From Hydrogenoanaerobacterium saccharovorans (GTDB lineage: Bacteria > Bacillota > Clostridia > Oscillospirales > Ruminococcaceae), in NCBI RefSeq assembly GCF_016901815.1, contig NZ_JACSNR010000010.1, positions 48,826 through 112,825 of the forward strand: a stretch of DNA of 64,000 bases, given 5' to 3'. The notes beneath the pieces were generated by a model. That model ran no database searches. It was not told where the DNA came from and saw nothing but the letters and a program-made list of their open reading frames with translations. Shown here in pieces: positions 49,110 to 57,264 of the stretch. The translations under genes were made by a program, and so were the position numbers. Within the stretch, counting starts at the first letter, position 1, and every line of letters begins with the position of its first letter.

Positions 49110-51954
49110 TCCCAGCGGGCTTGAGTTCAGAATCGCCGGCGCCATACCCACGGTAGGTTTTGTACATCTCCAGGACCGCCTGCGCCGCCATCGGCGGGGC
49201 ACCCTTTCCGACCAGCTTCCAGATCTCATCGATGAAGATCCGCTTGTTTACCGTCCGGTCCTCCTTGACCTTATCATTTACAAGGTCAAGGGCAATGTAA
49301 ATCGCTACTGGAAGCATCTTCGTATTATGTTCAAAGGCGCCCAGGTCCAGGACCGTATACATATTGTCCAGAGAGACATTGGTTGGTTTGGAGAAGTTTG
49401 AGGCGGAACCGGTGACATACTTTGACAGGATATTGCGTACCCGCTCCATACGGGCGTCACCTGCAAGCTCATCATAGAGATCCCGCAGCGTCGGCATGGG
49501 CCGGTAGTTCTCCGGGTCCTCCGGGTCAGCCAGGGAGCGGTTATCGTCTGTAATCCCGTACTTCCGGTAAGTTTTGATGATATGACCGTTCAGGAGCTGC
49601 TCCTCCTCGTTGGACAGATCTGGGATCATTATCTCAAAGAGCATTTCCAGAGAGGCGATCTTCTCGGACAGAATACTCTCTTCTTCTTCCTCTTCCCCGT
49701 CCAGGTACTTCGCCACCAGAGCAGCCCGCTCACTGGTCTTGCGAATTTCCATGACATTGATACAGCTCGGTGACCCGGGGCCAATGCGGATCAGCTGCCC
49801 GCCCATCGCCTTACAGCTGCGGCGGAACTCCTTGCCTTTGAGCGGTGCGATGATGATAACCTGGATCCCGCTCATGCGGGTGTGCATCGCCTGGATCAGC
49901 ATATTGTAGGTCTTGCCGCTGCCCGAGGAACCCACAATGAAGGTGTGGGGCGCCTTGTAGCGGGACGAATCGAACACATTCGGCATTACCAAGGAGCCAT
50001 TGGAGAGGTTTACACCCATGAGGATTCCGTTCTCATCCATCAGCTCATAGCTCGCATAGGGGTAAGTCGATGCCGCACCCATGGTGAGCATGTTGCGATG
50101 TCCCAGCCGGAAGATTGCCGGCGGCACACTGCAAAGCGGCAGCACTCCCAAAAAGGCGTCCTCCTGATGGTAGTTCGCTGGAAGGCAGCGCAGATCCATG
50201 TCCTCCATCATCTGACTGACTTCCCGCATCCGAGCAAAAAGCCCTTCTTCTGACATGGCAATCACTGTAATAATCGTCGTGACATAGAAGAAGTCCTGCC
50301 CTTCGCTCAAACCGCTCTTGATCGCATCTGCGGAATGGCTCTTACGCAAAAGCCAGTCATAGGTGTCTGAGTTGGTGGACTGTCCCTGCATCATACCGGA
50401 TGAAAGGTTAATCTGCCGGCGGCTGGCCAGGCGGATCTTGTCCCGGTCCCCACGGTTGAAGAATACATCGACATCAATGCCTCCGCCAGCGTTGATGATA
50501 TTGAACAGCCAACTACCGCCCACATAGCTCCTATACCCGTTGGAAGGAATATAGAGATAGCCGTAATACACTCCATCAACGACCACATACTTGGGGCTTG
50601 TCATGTCTATCTTGAGGGGGGCAATGAAGTCTGTCGCAGTCAGCCGCCGGTCCCCTTCAGCTGCCTGATCGTAGGCATACCGCACCTTGTCCTCAAAACT
50701 CATGCCAGCCACATTGAAGCGGTCCAGAAGGGAGAACAGGCAGTCGTAGATGTAGTCCACTTCGCTCTGTTCTGAGGTAAATTCGTAAACGACATTTCCA
50801 CATCTTTTGAGCTGTTGCTTGACTCGCTTTGCGGCGTTTTCCAATTCAAACTTCCTCTGCTTATCGGTGGTGTTCCGGGTCGCAGTGCTTTCATCAAATT
50901 CAAGTACCATCAGGAACTGCCTGGTGACGCCGTTCTTGGTCGCATTGGTGCTAAGAGTGTTGATGTAGTCCTTCATCATGGCGATGAGGTTCTCATCCGT
51001 CTCCAGCTCCATTTGCCGCTCTACCCGGTCGATAAAGCCCTGCACATCTGCGGTCTTGGCCATCGTCTTGATCTGGATGTTCACCGGGCAGCTCCGCAGC
51101 AAAATGCCAAAATTCTCAATGGTCTGATTCTGCTGCTCTGCCGAGAGCATCTGGTAGTTAATGGGCGCCACAAACAGGATCTTCAGATACCGCCCACCTT
51201 TCGTAATGATACAGCGATCCTCGATCCGGTCGATGGGAATAAACTCCTGCGTCGAGACCTGCTTCTTGGCATCATACCGGGCGTCAGGCACCTTCGGGAT
51301 CGACCGGACATAGCGCTTGCGGAAGTCCTGCTGGATACCCTTCCGGGCCTTCCTGGACAGCTTCTCCCCCGCCGCTATGCGGCGCTCGATCTCCTCCTTG
51401 GCAAGCTCATCGGCATGGGCAGTCTCGACCTTCTGCTTTTCCTCCAGCCGCTTGCGCACCTCGGCATTTTCCTCCTTGGTCTCTGCCTTCTCTTTTTTGT
51501 CCCGCTCCTTCTGAGCTGCCTTAACCTCCTTGATTTCATTCTGGATACCCTTCTTCTCTTCCTTGCTGCCGGCATCCTTCAGCTTTCTCTCCAGCTCCTG
51601 CAAGCGCTTGTCCAGCTCGTCCTGCGGAACATCTTCCTGCTTCTCGAACTGGTACTCCATGACTCGGCGGGACCGGCGGAAGTTCATGTAGGTCTTGAAG
51701 AACTGGGACAACGACTCGCCATTGTACCCCACCAGAGCCAGTATTCCGACCGGAAGGCAGAACACAATTATCAGGATCAGCTTGATCCCTATGTCCTGCA
51801 CCGGGATCAGGTTCCAGATCAGCAGCGCCGGGATCAGCGCCAGGATCGCCGCCTCGATCCAGTTTCTCGCCGGCAGCCCGAAAGCCGAAGGCCCATCAAA
51901 AATATTGATGGGGATTTCATAAACGGCATAGCGTTCATCTTGCGGATTAGCCAA
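49093..51954 (-). CDS. virB4: PrgI-VirB4 fusion, type IV secretion ATPase, C-terminus truncated
   Basis: 953 residues from TTG 51954 behind AGGAGGAAG. Residues ~1-100 are PrgI-like with two membrane helices (YAVYEIPINIF..; LALIPALLIWNLIP, LILIIVFCLPVGILALVG). A highly charged coiled coil follows (~100-210). The VirB4 ATPase follows: Walker A VGSSGSGKT (675-682) and Walker B IFIDEIW (~905-911). Soon after RGYG (935-938) the frame departs from VirB4 sequence and stops. The usual ATQD motif and arginine region that should follow are missing, and the tail lies in the next frame. It powers pilus assembly and transfer if functional. Confidence 0.9.
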   Translation of the reverse strand: MANPQDERYAVYEIPINIFDGPSAFGLPARNWIEAAILALIPALLIWNLIPVQDIGIKLILIIVFCLPVGILALVGYNGESLSQFFKTYMNFRRSRRVMEYQFEKQEDVPQDELDKRLQELERKLKDAGSKEEKKGIQNEIKEVKAAQKERDKKEKAETKEENAEVRKRLEEKQKVETAHADELAKEEIERRIAAGEKLSRKARKGIQQDFRKRYVRSIPKVPDARYDAKKQVSTQEFIPIDRIEDRCIITKGGRYLKILFVAPINYQMLSAEQQNQTIENFGILLRSCPVNIQIKTMAKTADVQGFIDRVERQMELETDENLIAMMKDYINTLSTNATKNGVTRQFLMVLEFDESTATRNTTDKQRKFELENAAKRVKQQLKRCGNVVYEFTSEQSEVDYIYDCLFSLLDRFNVAGMSFEDKVRYAYDQAAEGDRRLTATDFIAPLKIDMTSPKYVVVDGVYYGYLYIPSNGYRSYVGGSWLFNIINAGGGIDVDVFFNRGDRDKIRLASRRQINLSSGMMQGQSTNSDTYDWLLRKSHSADAIKSGLSEGQDFFYVTTIITVIAMSEEGLFARMREVSQMMEDMDLRCLPANYHQEDAFLGVLPLCSVPPAIFRLGHRNMLTMGAASTYPYASYELMDENGILMGVNLSNGSLVMPNVFDSSRYKAPHTFIVGSSGSGKTYNMLIQAMHTRMSGIQVIIIAPLKGKEFRRSCKAMGGQLIRIGPGSPSCINVMEIRKTSERAALVAKYLDGEEEEEESILSEKIASLEMLFEIMIPDLSNEEEQLLNGHIIKTYRKYGITDDNRSLADPEDPENYRPMPTLRDLYDELAGDARMERVRNILSKYVTGSASNFSKPTNVSLDNMYTVLDLGAFEHNTKMLPVAIYIALDLVNDKVKEDRTVNKRIFIDEIWKLVGKGAPPMAAQAVLEMYKTYRGYGAGDSELKPAGNDNVN

Positions 51955-51980
51955 ATTCTATCTTCCTCCTTTTACTTGGA

Positions 51981-54032
51981 TCAGTCATAGGGACGCAGAT
52001 AACTCAGATACTCGAAAAATTCCACCGGGTTCTGAGTCACATCTCCCACATGGAGCTGAAAATGCAGATGCGGGCCGGTGGAAAGGCCGGTCGAACCGAC
52101 ATACCCGATTACATCGCCGGCACTGACCCGATCTCCAGCCCGGTAGCTGCCAAAAGCACTCATGTGGCCATACATCGTAGCCACCGGCTCCCCATTGCTG
52201 TCCCCGTGATACACAACTATGTAATTTCCAAAGCCGTTCGGCATCTGTGCCGTAAACAGCACGACCCCATCCATTGCGGACAGGATCGGGGTCCCCGTCG
52301 GCGCTGCGAAATCGATGCCGGTATGCCAGGGATCGCTCGCAAACTGCCGTGGCCCATAGTGGCTCGACATGGGCGGATGGTCATACCCCTGCAGAGGGAA
52401 CACAAAGGTTCCACCAGGGTCATACTCCATCCCGGACACTTTATCTTTCAGCTGCACCAGGGCGTTTGCGATGTTGTTGCCCACTGTGCCGCCCTGGATA
52501 GCGTCAGTGTAGTACCCGCCGTCTACCCACATACCAAAGTATTCATCACTGGTCGAGCCAAACAAGTCCGCAAGGTAGTTGGCCATTTCCGCTGCACGGT
52601 CAATCTGATCCTGATTTGCCCCTACTTTGTCTGCGTAAAAGGCTATGCCCCGGCCCTTGAGATCATAGGTGTAGTCAATAGTCACATGGGCAATGCGCCT
52701 GTAATACGGCAGGCCGTCCGGTGTATGATACTCGATTTCTTCCACCCAGGTATCCCCAACTGTGATACTGTACAGATCCTGCTGGATAAACTCCTGCCAG
52801 AACCCGTTCCACTTGGAATCGATCCAGGTCGTAAACTCACTGTACCAGCCGCCGGTGATCTTGTCCGCTACACTCTCGAAAATTGATGAAAACCAGTTTT
52901 TCTTTTGCGTGTCAATCAGGCTCAGAACCAGATTGATATTGGACTGTGCCGCTTTCTCATACTCTTCCACTGATCTCAGGAACAGCGTGCTTTTATGAAA
53001 GACCAGTGAATCATAGTCGCTGCTGTCCAGGAACGAACTCAGCTTGTCTCGCTCAGAGTCCTGCATCCTGATATGAGGGTACAGCGACGGCGGCTCTGTG
53101 ACACCGGATACGCTTCCTCCAGCCTCAGCAAAGATCTTCGCTGTGTCCGCTTCAGCGGCTTCCTGCGCCCTCCAAATATCGTTGAGGTACTCATCTGAGA
53201 TCATGTTGTAGTAGTTGTTGTAGGTCTCTTCAAGTACTTGCCGGTTCACTGTGGCGTCCGGATTATCAAACAGGAACGACGGGATACTCATGAAAAAGAC
53301 CATGCAGACCGCAATCATCAGCGCAAAGCAGATAGCCACCTTGAGTATCCCCGGCAGGACCAGACCCGCTGCCGCTCCTGCCGCAGTTCCTGCCGGACCA
53401 GCCACCGATCCGGCGGTTGCCCCAGCGGCGGCTCCCGCAGCGGTTCCAGCCGATCCGCCGGCAGCCGCCCCAGCCGCAGTTCCGGCCGCTCCTTCCGCAG
53501 CGCCGGCAGATCCCGCCGCTGCTCCTGCTGTCCCTGCTGATCCTCCAAGCCCCGCTGTCCCTGTTCCGGATTCCGGAAATCCTGTTCCAAGGTCGGAAAG
53601 GCTGCCAGAACGCCCAGGTGCGCCACGGGAGCTGCCCTCCAGCGATGAGTCGGGTGATTTACCACTTGAGTCTGAGGCCCCTTGGCGGCCCTGTGAGGGG
53701 CCTTCTGGCCCGCCTCGTGCCTGATTGGCGGTTTGTCCTGTTTCATCTGTTTTTCCACCTGATTCGCCAGGCTTTCCGCCCGCACCATCAGCTTTATCGC
53801 CAGAGCTGTCTGGCTGGGCCGAGTAAGAGCTTCCCTGCCCTGGCTGGTAACCAGGGCCGTTTCCCCTTGAGATCCCTTCTGGGGCCTCTGGATGGCCTTG
53901 TGGACGATTGTGCGGTTTGGAGGAAGGACGGGAAGGGAAGCCCAGGTCTTTCGCAGTGTTTAGCCCTGTACGGAAATCATCCGCCATCTCTTCCCCTGCC
54001 TGCTTACTCGGTTCGCCATTGTCCATGCTCAT
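51981..54032 (-). CDS. M23 peptidase of the transfer apparatus
   Basis: About 683 residues. The N-terminal ~200 residues are disordered (Gly/Ser/Pro/Asp) ending in an Ala/Gly-rich stretch, followed by one membrane helix (KVAICFALMIAVCMVFFMSIP), then a helical domain like those of VirB1/CwlT-type lysozyme partners (DSERDKLSSFLDSSDYDSLVF). A C-terminal LytM/M23 domain has HTGIDFAAPTGTPI (zinc His and Asp) and HLHFQLH. It opens peptidoglycan for the channel. No NlpC/P60 or lysozyme motif is seen. Start taken at ATG 54032. Between virB4 and virB6. Confidence 0.85.
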   Translation of the reverse strand: MSMDNGEPSKQAGEEMADDFRTGLNTAKDLGFPSRPSSKPHNRPQGHPEAPEGISRGNGPGYQPGQGSSYSAQPDSSGDKADGAGGKPGESGGKTDETGQTANQARGGPEGPSQGRQGASDSSGKSPDSSLEGSSRGAPGRSGSLSDLGTGFPESGTGTAGLGGSAGTAGAAAGSAGAAEGAAGTAAGAAAGGSAGTAAGAAAGATAGSVAGPAGTAAGAAAGLVLPGILKVAICFALMIAVCMVFFMSIPSFLFDNPDATVNRQVLEETYNNYYNMISDEYLNDIWRAQEAAEADTAKIFAEAGGSVSGVTEPPSLYPHIRMQDSERDKLSSFLDSSDYDSLVFHKSTLFLRSVEEYEKAAQSNINLVLSLIDTQKKNWFSSIFESVADKITGGWYSEFTTWIDSKWNGFWQEFIQQDLYSITVGDTWVEEIEYHTPDGLPYYRRIAHVTIDYTYDLKGRGIAFYADKVGANQDQIDRAAEMANYLADLFGSTSDEYFGMWVDGGYYTDAIQGGTVGNNIANALVQLKDKVSGMEYDPGGTFVFPLQGYDHPPMSSHYGPRQFASDPWHTGIDFAAPTGTPILSAMDGVVLFTAQMPNGFGNYIVVYHGDSNGEPVATMYGHMSAFGSYRAGDRVSAGDVIGYVGSTGLSTGPHLHFQLHVGDVTQNPVEFFEYLSYLRPYD

Positions 54033-54059
54033 GTGCCCTCTCACCTTCTTTCCATATCA

Positions 54060-56195
54060 TCACCGTTTGACCTTGCTTCCATATCCAGGCACAGATCCAA
54101 CTGCCTCGTCCTTCATCTTGCCAGCCCGGTTGCTGTCGATCGTTCTGACGGTCTTGTTTACCGGGTTGTTCATCTCGACAAAATGCCGCAGGACTCTCTG
54201 CGCATTGCTTACAGCCGCCGGATCCTCGGGATCTACGGTAGCGTGCATTTCTGCCAGGGACTGATTTCGACCAAACGGTATCGTGGTAGAATCCGTGTCA
54301 CTTGCTTCCATAGGAATGACATAATAGCCACTCTTGCCGGTTCCATCGCCGACCATTCCCACTGCCCGGGACCGATCGAACCGTCCCGCTCCTTCTATCG
54401 CTTCCTGCGAATCCACCGCATTGGTGTGAACCATCTTAAATGCGACTGAGTTGCCGTCCTCATCTGTGTAGACGCCAGTGGCTATACCGCCTTCCACACT
54501 GTCAAAGGTGACGAAGGAGTCATCCTCGTACTTCTGCCCGGAAATGAAGGAGCTGTCACCATCGTCGGTGAAAGTAAATTCCTTCAGGTGGGGATTGTCA
54601 AACGCTGTGACGCCATTCATGGCTGCCGCTGCTTCAGGCCCCCGATAAGATGCAACCGGGGTGTACTTGCCATTTCCAGAAGTGATTCGCTCTGCACTGG
54701 TGGCCGCTGCACGAACCGCGGAAGTGGTGAGGCTGCTTTGGTGGATCTTACCCATGTTCTTGGGGTTGCCAAAGTGTTTGTTTGCCAGCTCATTTTGCTC
54801 ACCTGCCGATGCCAGAACGCCGCCATTGACATAGTTCGTCTTGGCTGCCGTACCCTTCAATCCGGCGGTGATTCCTAAGCCGTTTGAGGTATCTTCGGTA
54901 TTGGCACGGCGCTGGAGGGCGTTCGAGATCGCCTGCTGGCCCTTCATCACCTGCGAGGCTGCGCTGTCTCCAGAACGGAGCAGGGAGCCGGCACTAAACA
55001 TGGCATTACCGTTCCCATGCCGCATCGTGTTGAACAAGCCAAGTTTGGAACCAGCCTGGGAGGCAACTTTCGATGCACCGGATTTGACGCCGTTCGTTAT
55101 ATCGTTCGACATGGAGCTGACGGCAGCCTTTATGCCGCTGACTGTACGGTAGCCACCTGCTGAGCGTGCAGCTGCATTCATATTTCCAACGGCGTTGCCT
55201 GCCGCACTGGCAAACCGTGACGCATAGCTGCCCGCAGAGCGTGCGGCGGCGCCCATGGTCCCAACAATGCCACCTGCAGCATTTGCAACCCTGGCCGAAG
55301 AGAGAAGATGGCTGAAGCCGCTGCCCAGGGAGCTGACAAGGTTTGGCCCGGTGTGAGCCGTATTCAGTCCAGCGATTCTCAGCAGAGTATCGAGCCGGGT
55401 TGCAAAACTCAGAAACGCATATCCGAACATCAGGATTGAAAGAACCGGGATATAGGTCGATTCAACCACCATTCCTCCAAGGTTCTCCATCAGCACCTGG
55501 CAGTAGCTCAAGAACATCCTCACCGTAAGAGTATTGAGCAGGATCAGGAGAGACTGGCCAGCAAACGCACGCATCCATGTAGATGCTATGTCCCGGCTCC
55601 CCTTGAAGGCCGCAGTCGATACAAAGAGCGGACCGATCAGGCAGATGAAGCAGTAGACGATGTAACGTTCAACCAGCTCCCCCAGCAGCAGTATAAAGCG
55701 GTATCCGAGCATGATGATCGCAATGATATAGATGATTGCCAGGAATCCGTTTTTCAGCCCGACTCCATCGATCACGAGACTTGCAACCATCGTGCTTGCC
55801 CAGTTTTCCTGATCCATCACTGAAGGGCCAAGCGGAAGATCTTCCACATAGTTCAGTGTGATTTGGAAGAACTGGATCACTATGTCGATGATGTCCGGCA
55901 GATTTATCACTACAAACCACGCCAGGATCACCTTGCCGATCACATGGATCGGATTTTCATACTCGACACCAAAAGGCGCCACTGTGCCCTTCGCCAGGTT
56001 CCAGACCAGGCCGGCACACAGAAAAAGCAGCCCCAGTGCGGTGAATACCCCACTGGCTACATCCGCAAAAGGGAATATTTCAAGGAAGGTTGTCATGCTG
56101 TATCCGATCGACCCCATCAGAGCTACAACCAGCCAATCGATAAAGTTGATGAATAGCCCTAAGAAGAAGCTGACGATACCCATTAAAATTCCCAA
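54060..56195 (-). CDS. virB6: VirB6/TrbL-like channel membrane protein
   Basis: 711 residues from TTG 56195 behind GGAGGGG. Residues ~1-270 have six to eight membrane helices (FFLGLFINFIDWLVVALMG; GVFTALGLLFLCAGLVW; VILAWFVVINLPDIIDIVI; AIIYIIAIIMLGYRFILLLGE; YCFICLIGPLFVSTAAF). Residues ~280-700 are an Ala/Gly/Ser-rich soluble tail with repeated ARSAGSY/ARVANAAGG units. This architecture is typical of polytopic VirB6-like channel components in Firmicutes systems, where the long tail may reach into the cytoplasm or cell wall. Confidence 0.85.
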   Translation of the reverse strand: MGILMGIVSFFLGLFINFIDWLVVALMGSIGYSMTTFLEIFPFADVASGVFTALGLLFLCAGLVWNLAKGTVAPFGVEYENPIHVIGKVILAWFVVINLPDIIDIVIQFFQITLNYVEDLPLGPSVMDQENWASTMVASLVIDGVGLKNGFLAIIYIIAIIMLGYRFILLLGELVERYIVYCFICLIGPLFVSTAAFKGSRDIASTWMRAFAGQSLLILLNTLTVRMFLSYCQVLMENLGGMVVESTYIPVLSILMFGYAFLSFATRLDTLLRIAGLNTAHTGPNLVSSLGSGFSHLLSSARVANAAGGIVGTMGAAARSAGSYASRFASAAGNAVGNMNAAARSAGGYRTVSGIKAAVSSMSNDITNGVKSGASKVASQAGSKLGLFNTMRHGNGNAMFSAGSLLRSGDSAASQVMKGQQAISNALQRRANTEDTSNGLGITAGLKGTAAKTNYVNGGVLASAGEQNELANKHFGNPKNMGKIHQSSLTTSAVRAAATSAERITSGNGKYTPVASYRGPEAAAAMNGVTAFDNPHLKEFTFTDDGDSSFISGQKYEDDSFVTFDSVEGGIATGVYTDEDGNSVAFKMVHTNAVDSQEAIEGAGRFDRSRAVGMVGDGTGKSGYYVIPMEASDTDSTTIPFGRNQSLAEMHATVDPEDPAAVSNAQRVLRHFVEMNNPVNKTVRTIDSNRAGKMKDEAVGSVPGYGSKVKR

Positions 56196-56226
56196 CTGCT
56201 ATCCCCTCCTTTCCCGCATCGCCGAA

Positions 56227-56517
56227 TCAAATTCGGTTTCCACGCTTGCCATGGGAGTCCTTATAGCTCGCTGCGGTGTTGACCGATCCCATGAAGATCT
56301 CCCGGATACTGGGGACACAGAAGATCACCGCAATGACCGAGATCAGGCAGCAGTTCATGGAGAACCGGATGGGCGACCGTCCAAGCAGGCTCGACAGGAA
56401 CCCTTCCTGCGGGAGAATATCATGCAGGAACAGCGAGTAGGCCGCAAAGCCGACCAGCGATGCAATGATAGCCACCGAGATGATGAGAATAATGCTTTTC
56501 TTTGTTGTGCTGCTCAA
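56227..56517 (-). CDS. Small two-TM protein of the transfer cluster
   Basis: 96 residues from TTG 56517 (spacing 9 from AAAGGAG). Two hydrophobic helices: SIILIISVAIIASLVGFAAYSLFL (8-31) and FSMNCCLISVIAVIFCVPSIREIFMG (52-77). It lies between the pilin-like and VirB6-like genes and may be a VirB3-like or channel accessory subunit; this is inferred from size and position. Confidence 0.65.
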   Translation of the reverse strand: MSSTTKKSIILIISVAIIASLVGFAAYSLFLHDILPQEGFLSSLLGRSPIRFSMNCCLISVIAVIFCVPSIREIFMGSVNTAASYKDSHGKRGNRI

Positions 56518-56550
56518 TTAGAACAACTCCTTTCAAAAATATTATTTATT

Positions 56551-56580
56551 GAAAAAGGCTCGGTCGGATGACCAAGCCTG
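56551..56580 (-). terminator. Partial terminator after the pilin-like gene
   Basis: Minus strand AGGCTTGGT/ACCGAGCCT hairpin followed by TTTTTC. It probably lowers expression of downstream transfer genes relative to the abundant pilin. Confidence 0.7.
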
Positions 56581-56649
56581 TTTCAAGCTCGCCCTGGGAG
56601 GTTAGGGCATTATCAGTACTGTTTTTTACTGGGAATCTACCACTACTGG

Positions 56650-57099
56650 TTATACTTCACCAGTTCCAGTCCCGCCGCCGGCAGACGAATTGAAGATCTG
56701 CGCAACGGTATCCAGGAACGCAGGACACAGCAGGAAGAAGATATACGCCAGGATAATGGTGCGAAGCGCCGCCCAAACTGCGGCGGTAGCCCGTGCGTTC
56801 CACAGCGGCACAACAACCAGGCCGATCATACAGAGCGAGATCGAAAGAGTTACGACTGTAAGAATAACATCCTGAACCTCAGTCAGAAGGGTCTGGAAAG
56901 CGTCCATGAGCTGAACGAACAGCGGGGTGCTTGCCGCATTGGCAGTGGCGATATTAAGCACGATCATGCCGAACATCGCTGCCCCCATGGCCATCGTAAC
57001 TGTGCGCTGCGATACCGGATTTGTAAGATAGCAGCCAAACTTGATGAAGTCAGCTGCGGCGTTTTTGGAATACCGCTTTGCTGCGGCAATAATTTCCAT
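56650..57099 (-). CDS. virB2: VirB2-like pilin
   Basis: 149 residues, ATG behind AAAGGAG. An N-terminal segment (28-55) ends in a signal-peptide-like NIATANAASTP, followed by two hydrophobic helices: VQDVILTVVTLSISLCMIGLVVVPLW and AALRTIILAYIFFLLCPAFL. The C-terminus is Ser/Gly-rich. Size and two-helix topology fit a TrbC/VirB2 pilin. A terminator follows its gene, consistent with high pilin expression at the head of the transfer operon. Confidence 0.75.
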   Translation of the reverse strand: MEIIAAAKRYSKNAAADFIKFGCYLTNPVSQRTVTMAMGAAMFGMIVLNIATANAASTPLFVQLMDAFQTLLTEVQDVILTVVTLSISLCMIGLVVVPLWNARATAAVWAALRTIILAYIFFLLCPAFLDTVAQIFNSSAGGGTGTGEV

Positions 57100-57164
57100 T
57101 CTATCACTCTCCTTTTTTCAATCATTACCTTTGAGGGGGTGCGGCTCATATCCTCCCTCACACT

Positions 57165-57222
57165 CGCCGCACCGTACCCTCGCACCGTACCGTCCCCTGC
57201 TTTCCGGCGGCGGTACGGTGCG
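57165..57222 (-). other. Long GC-rich inverted repeat upstream of the pilin gene
   Basis: GCACCGTACCG and CGGTACGGTGC flank a 20 nt loop, and a third GTACGGTGC lies next to it on the downstream side. On the minus strand it sits between the 1568-residue adhesin and the pilin gene. There is no T run: possible operator, processing site or weak terminator. Confidence 0.45.
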
Positions 57223-57264
57223 GGGACACGGTTGTGTCCTCGCTTGTTTTGGGCTGTTCAGGGG

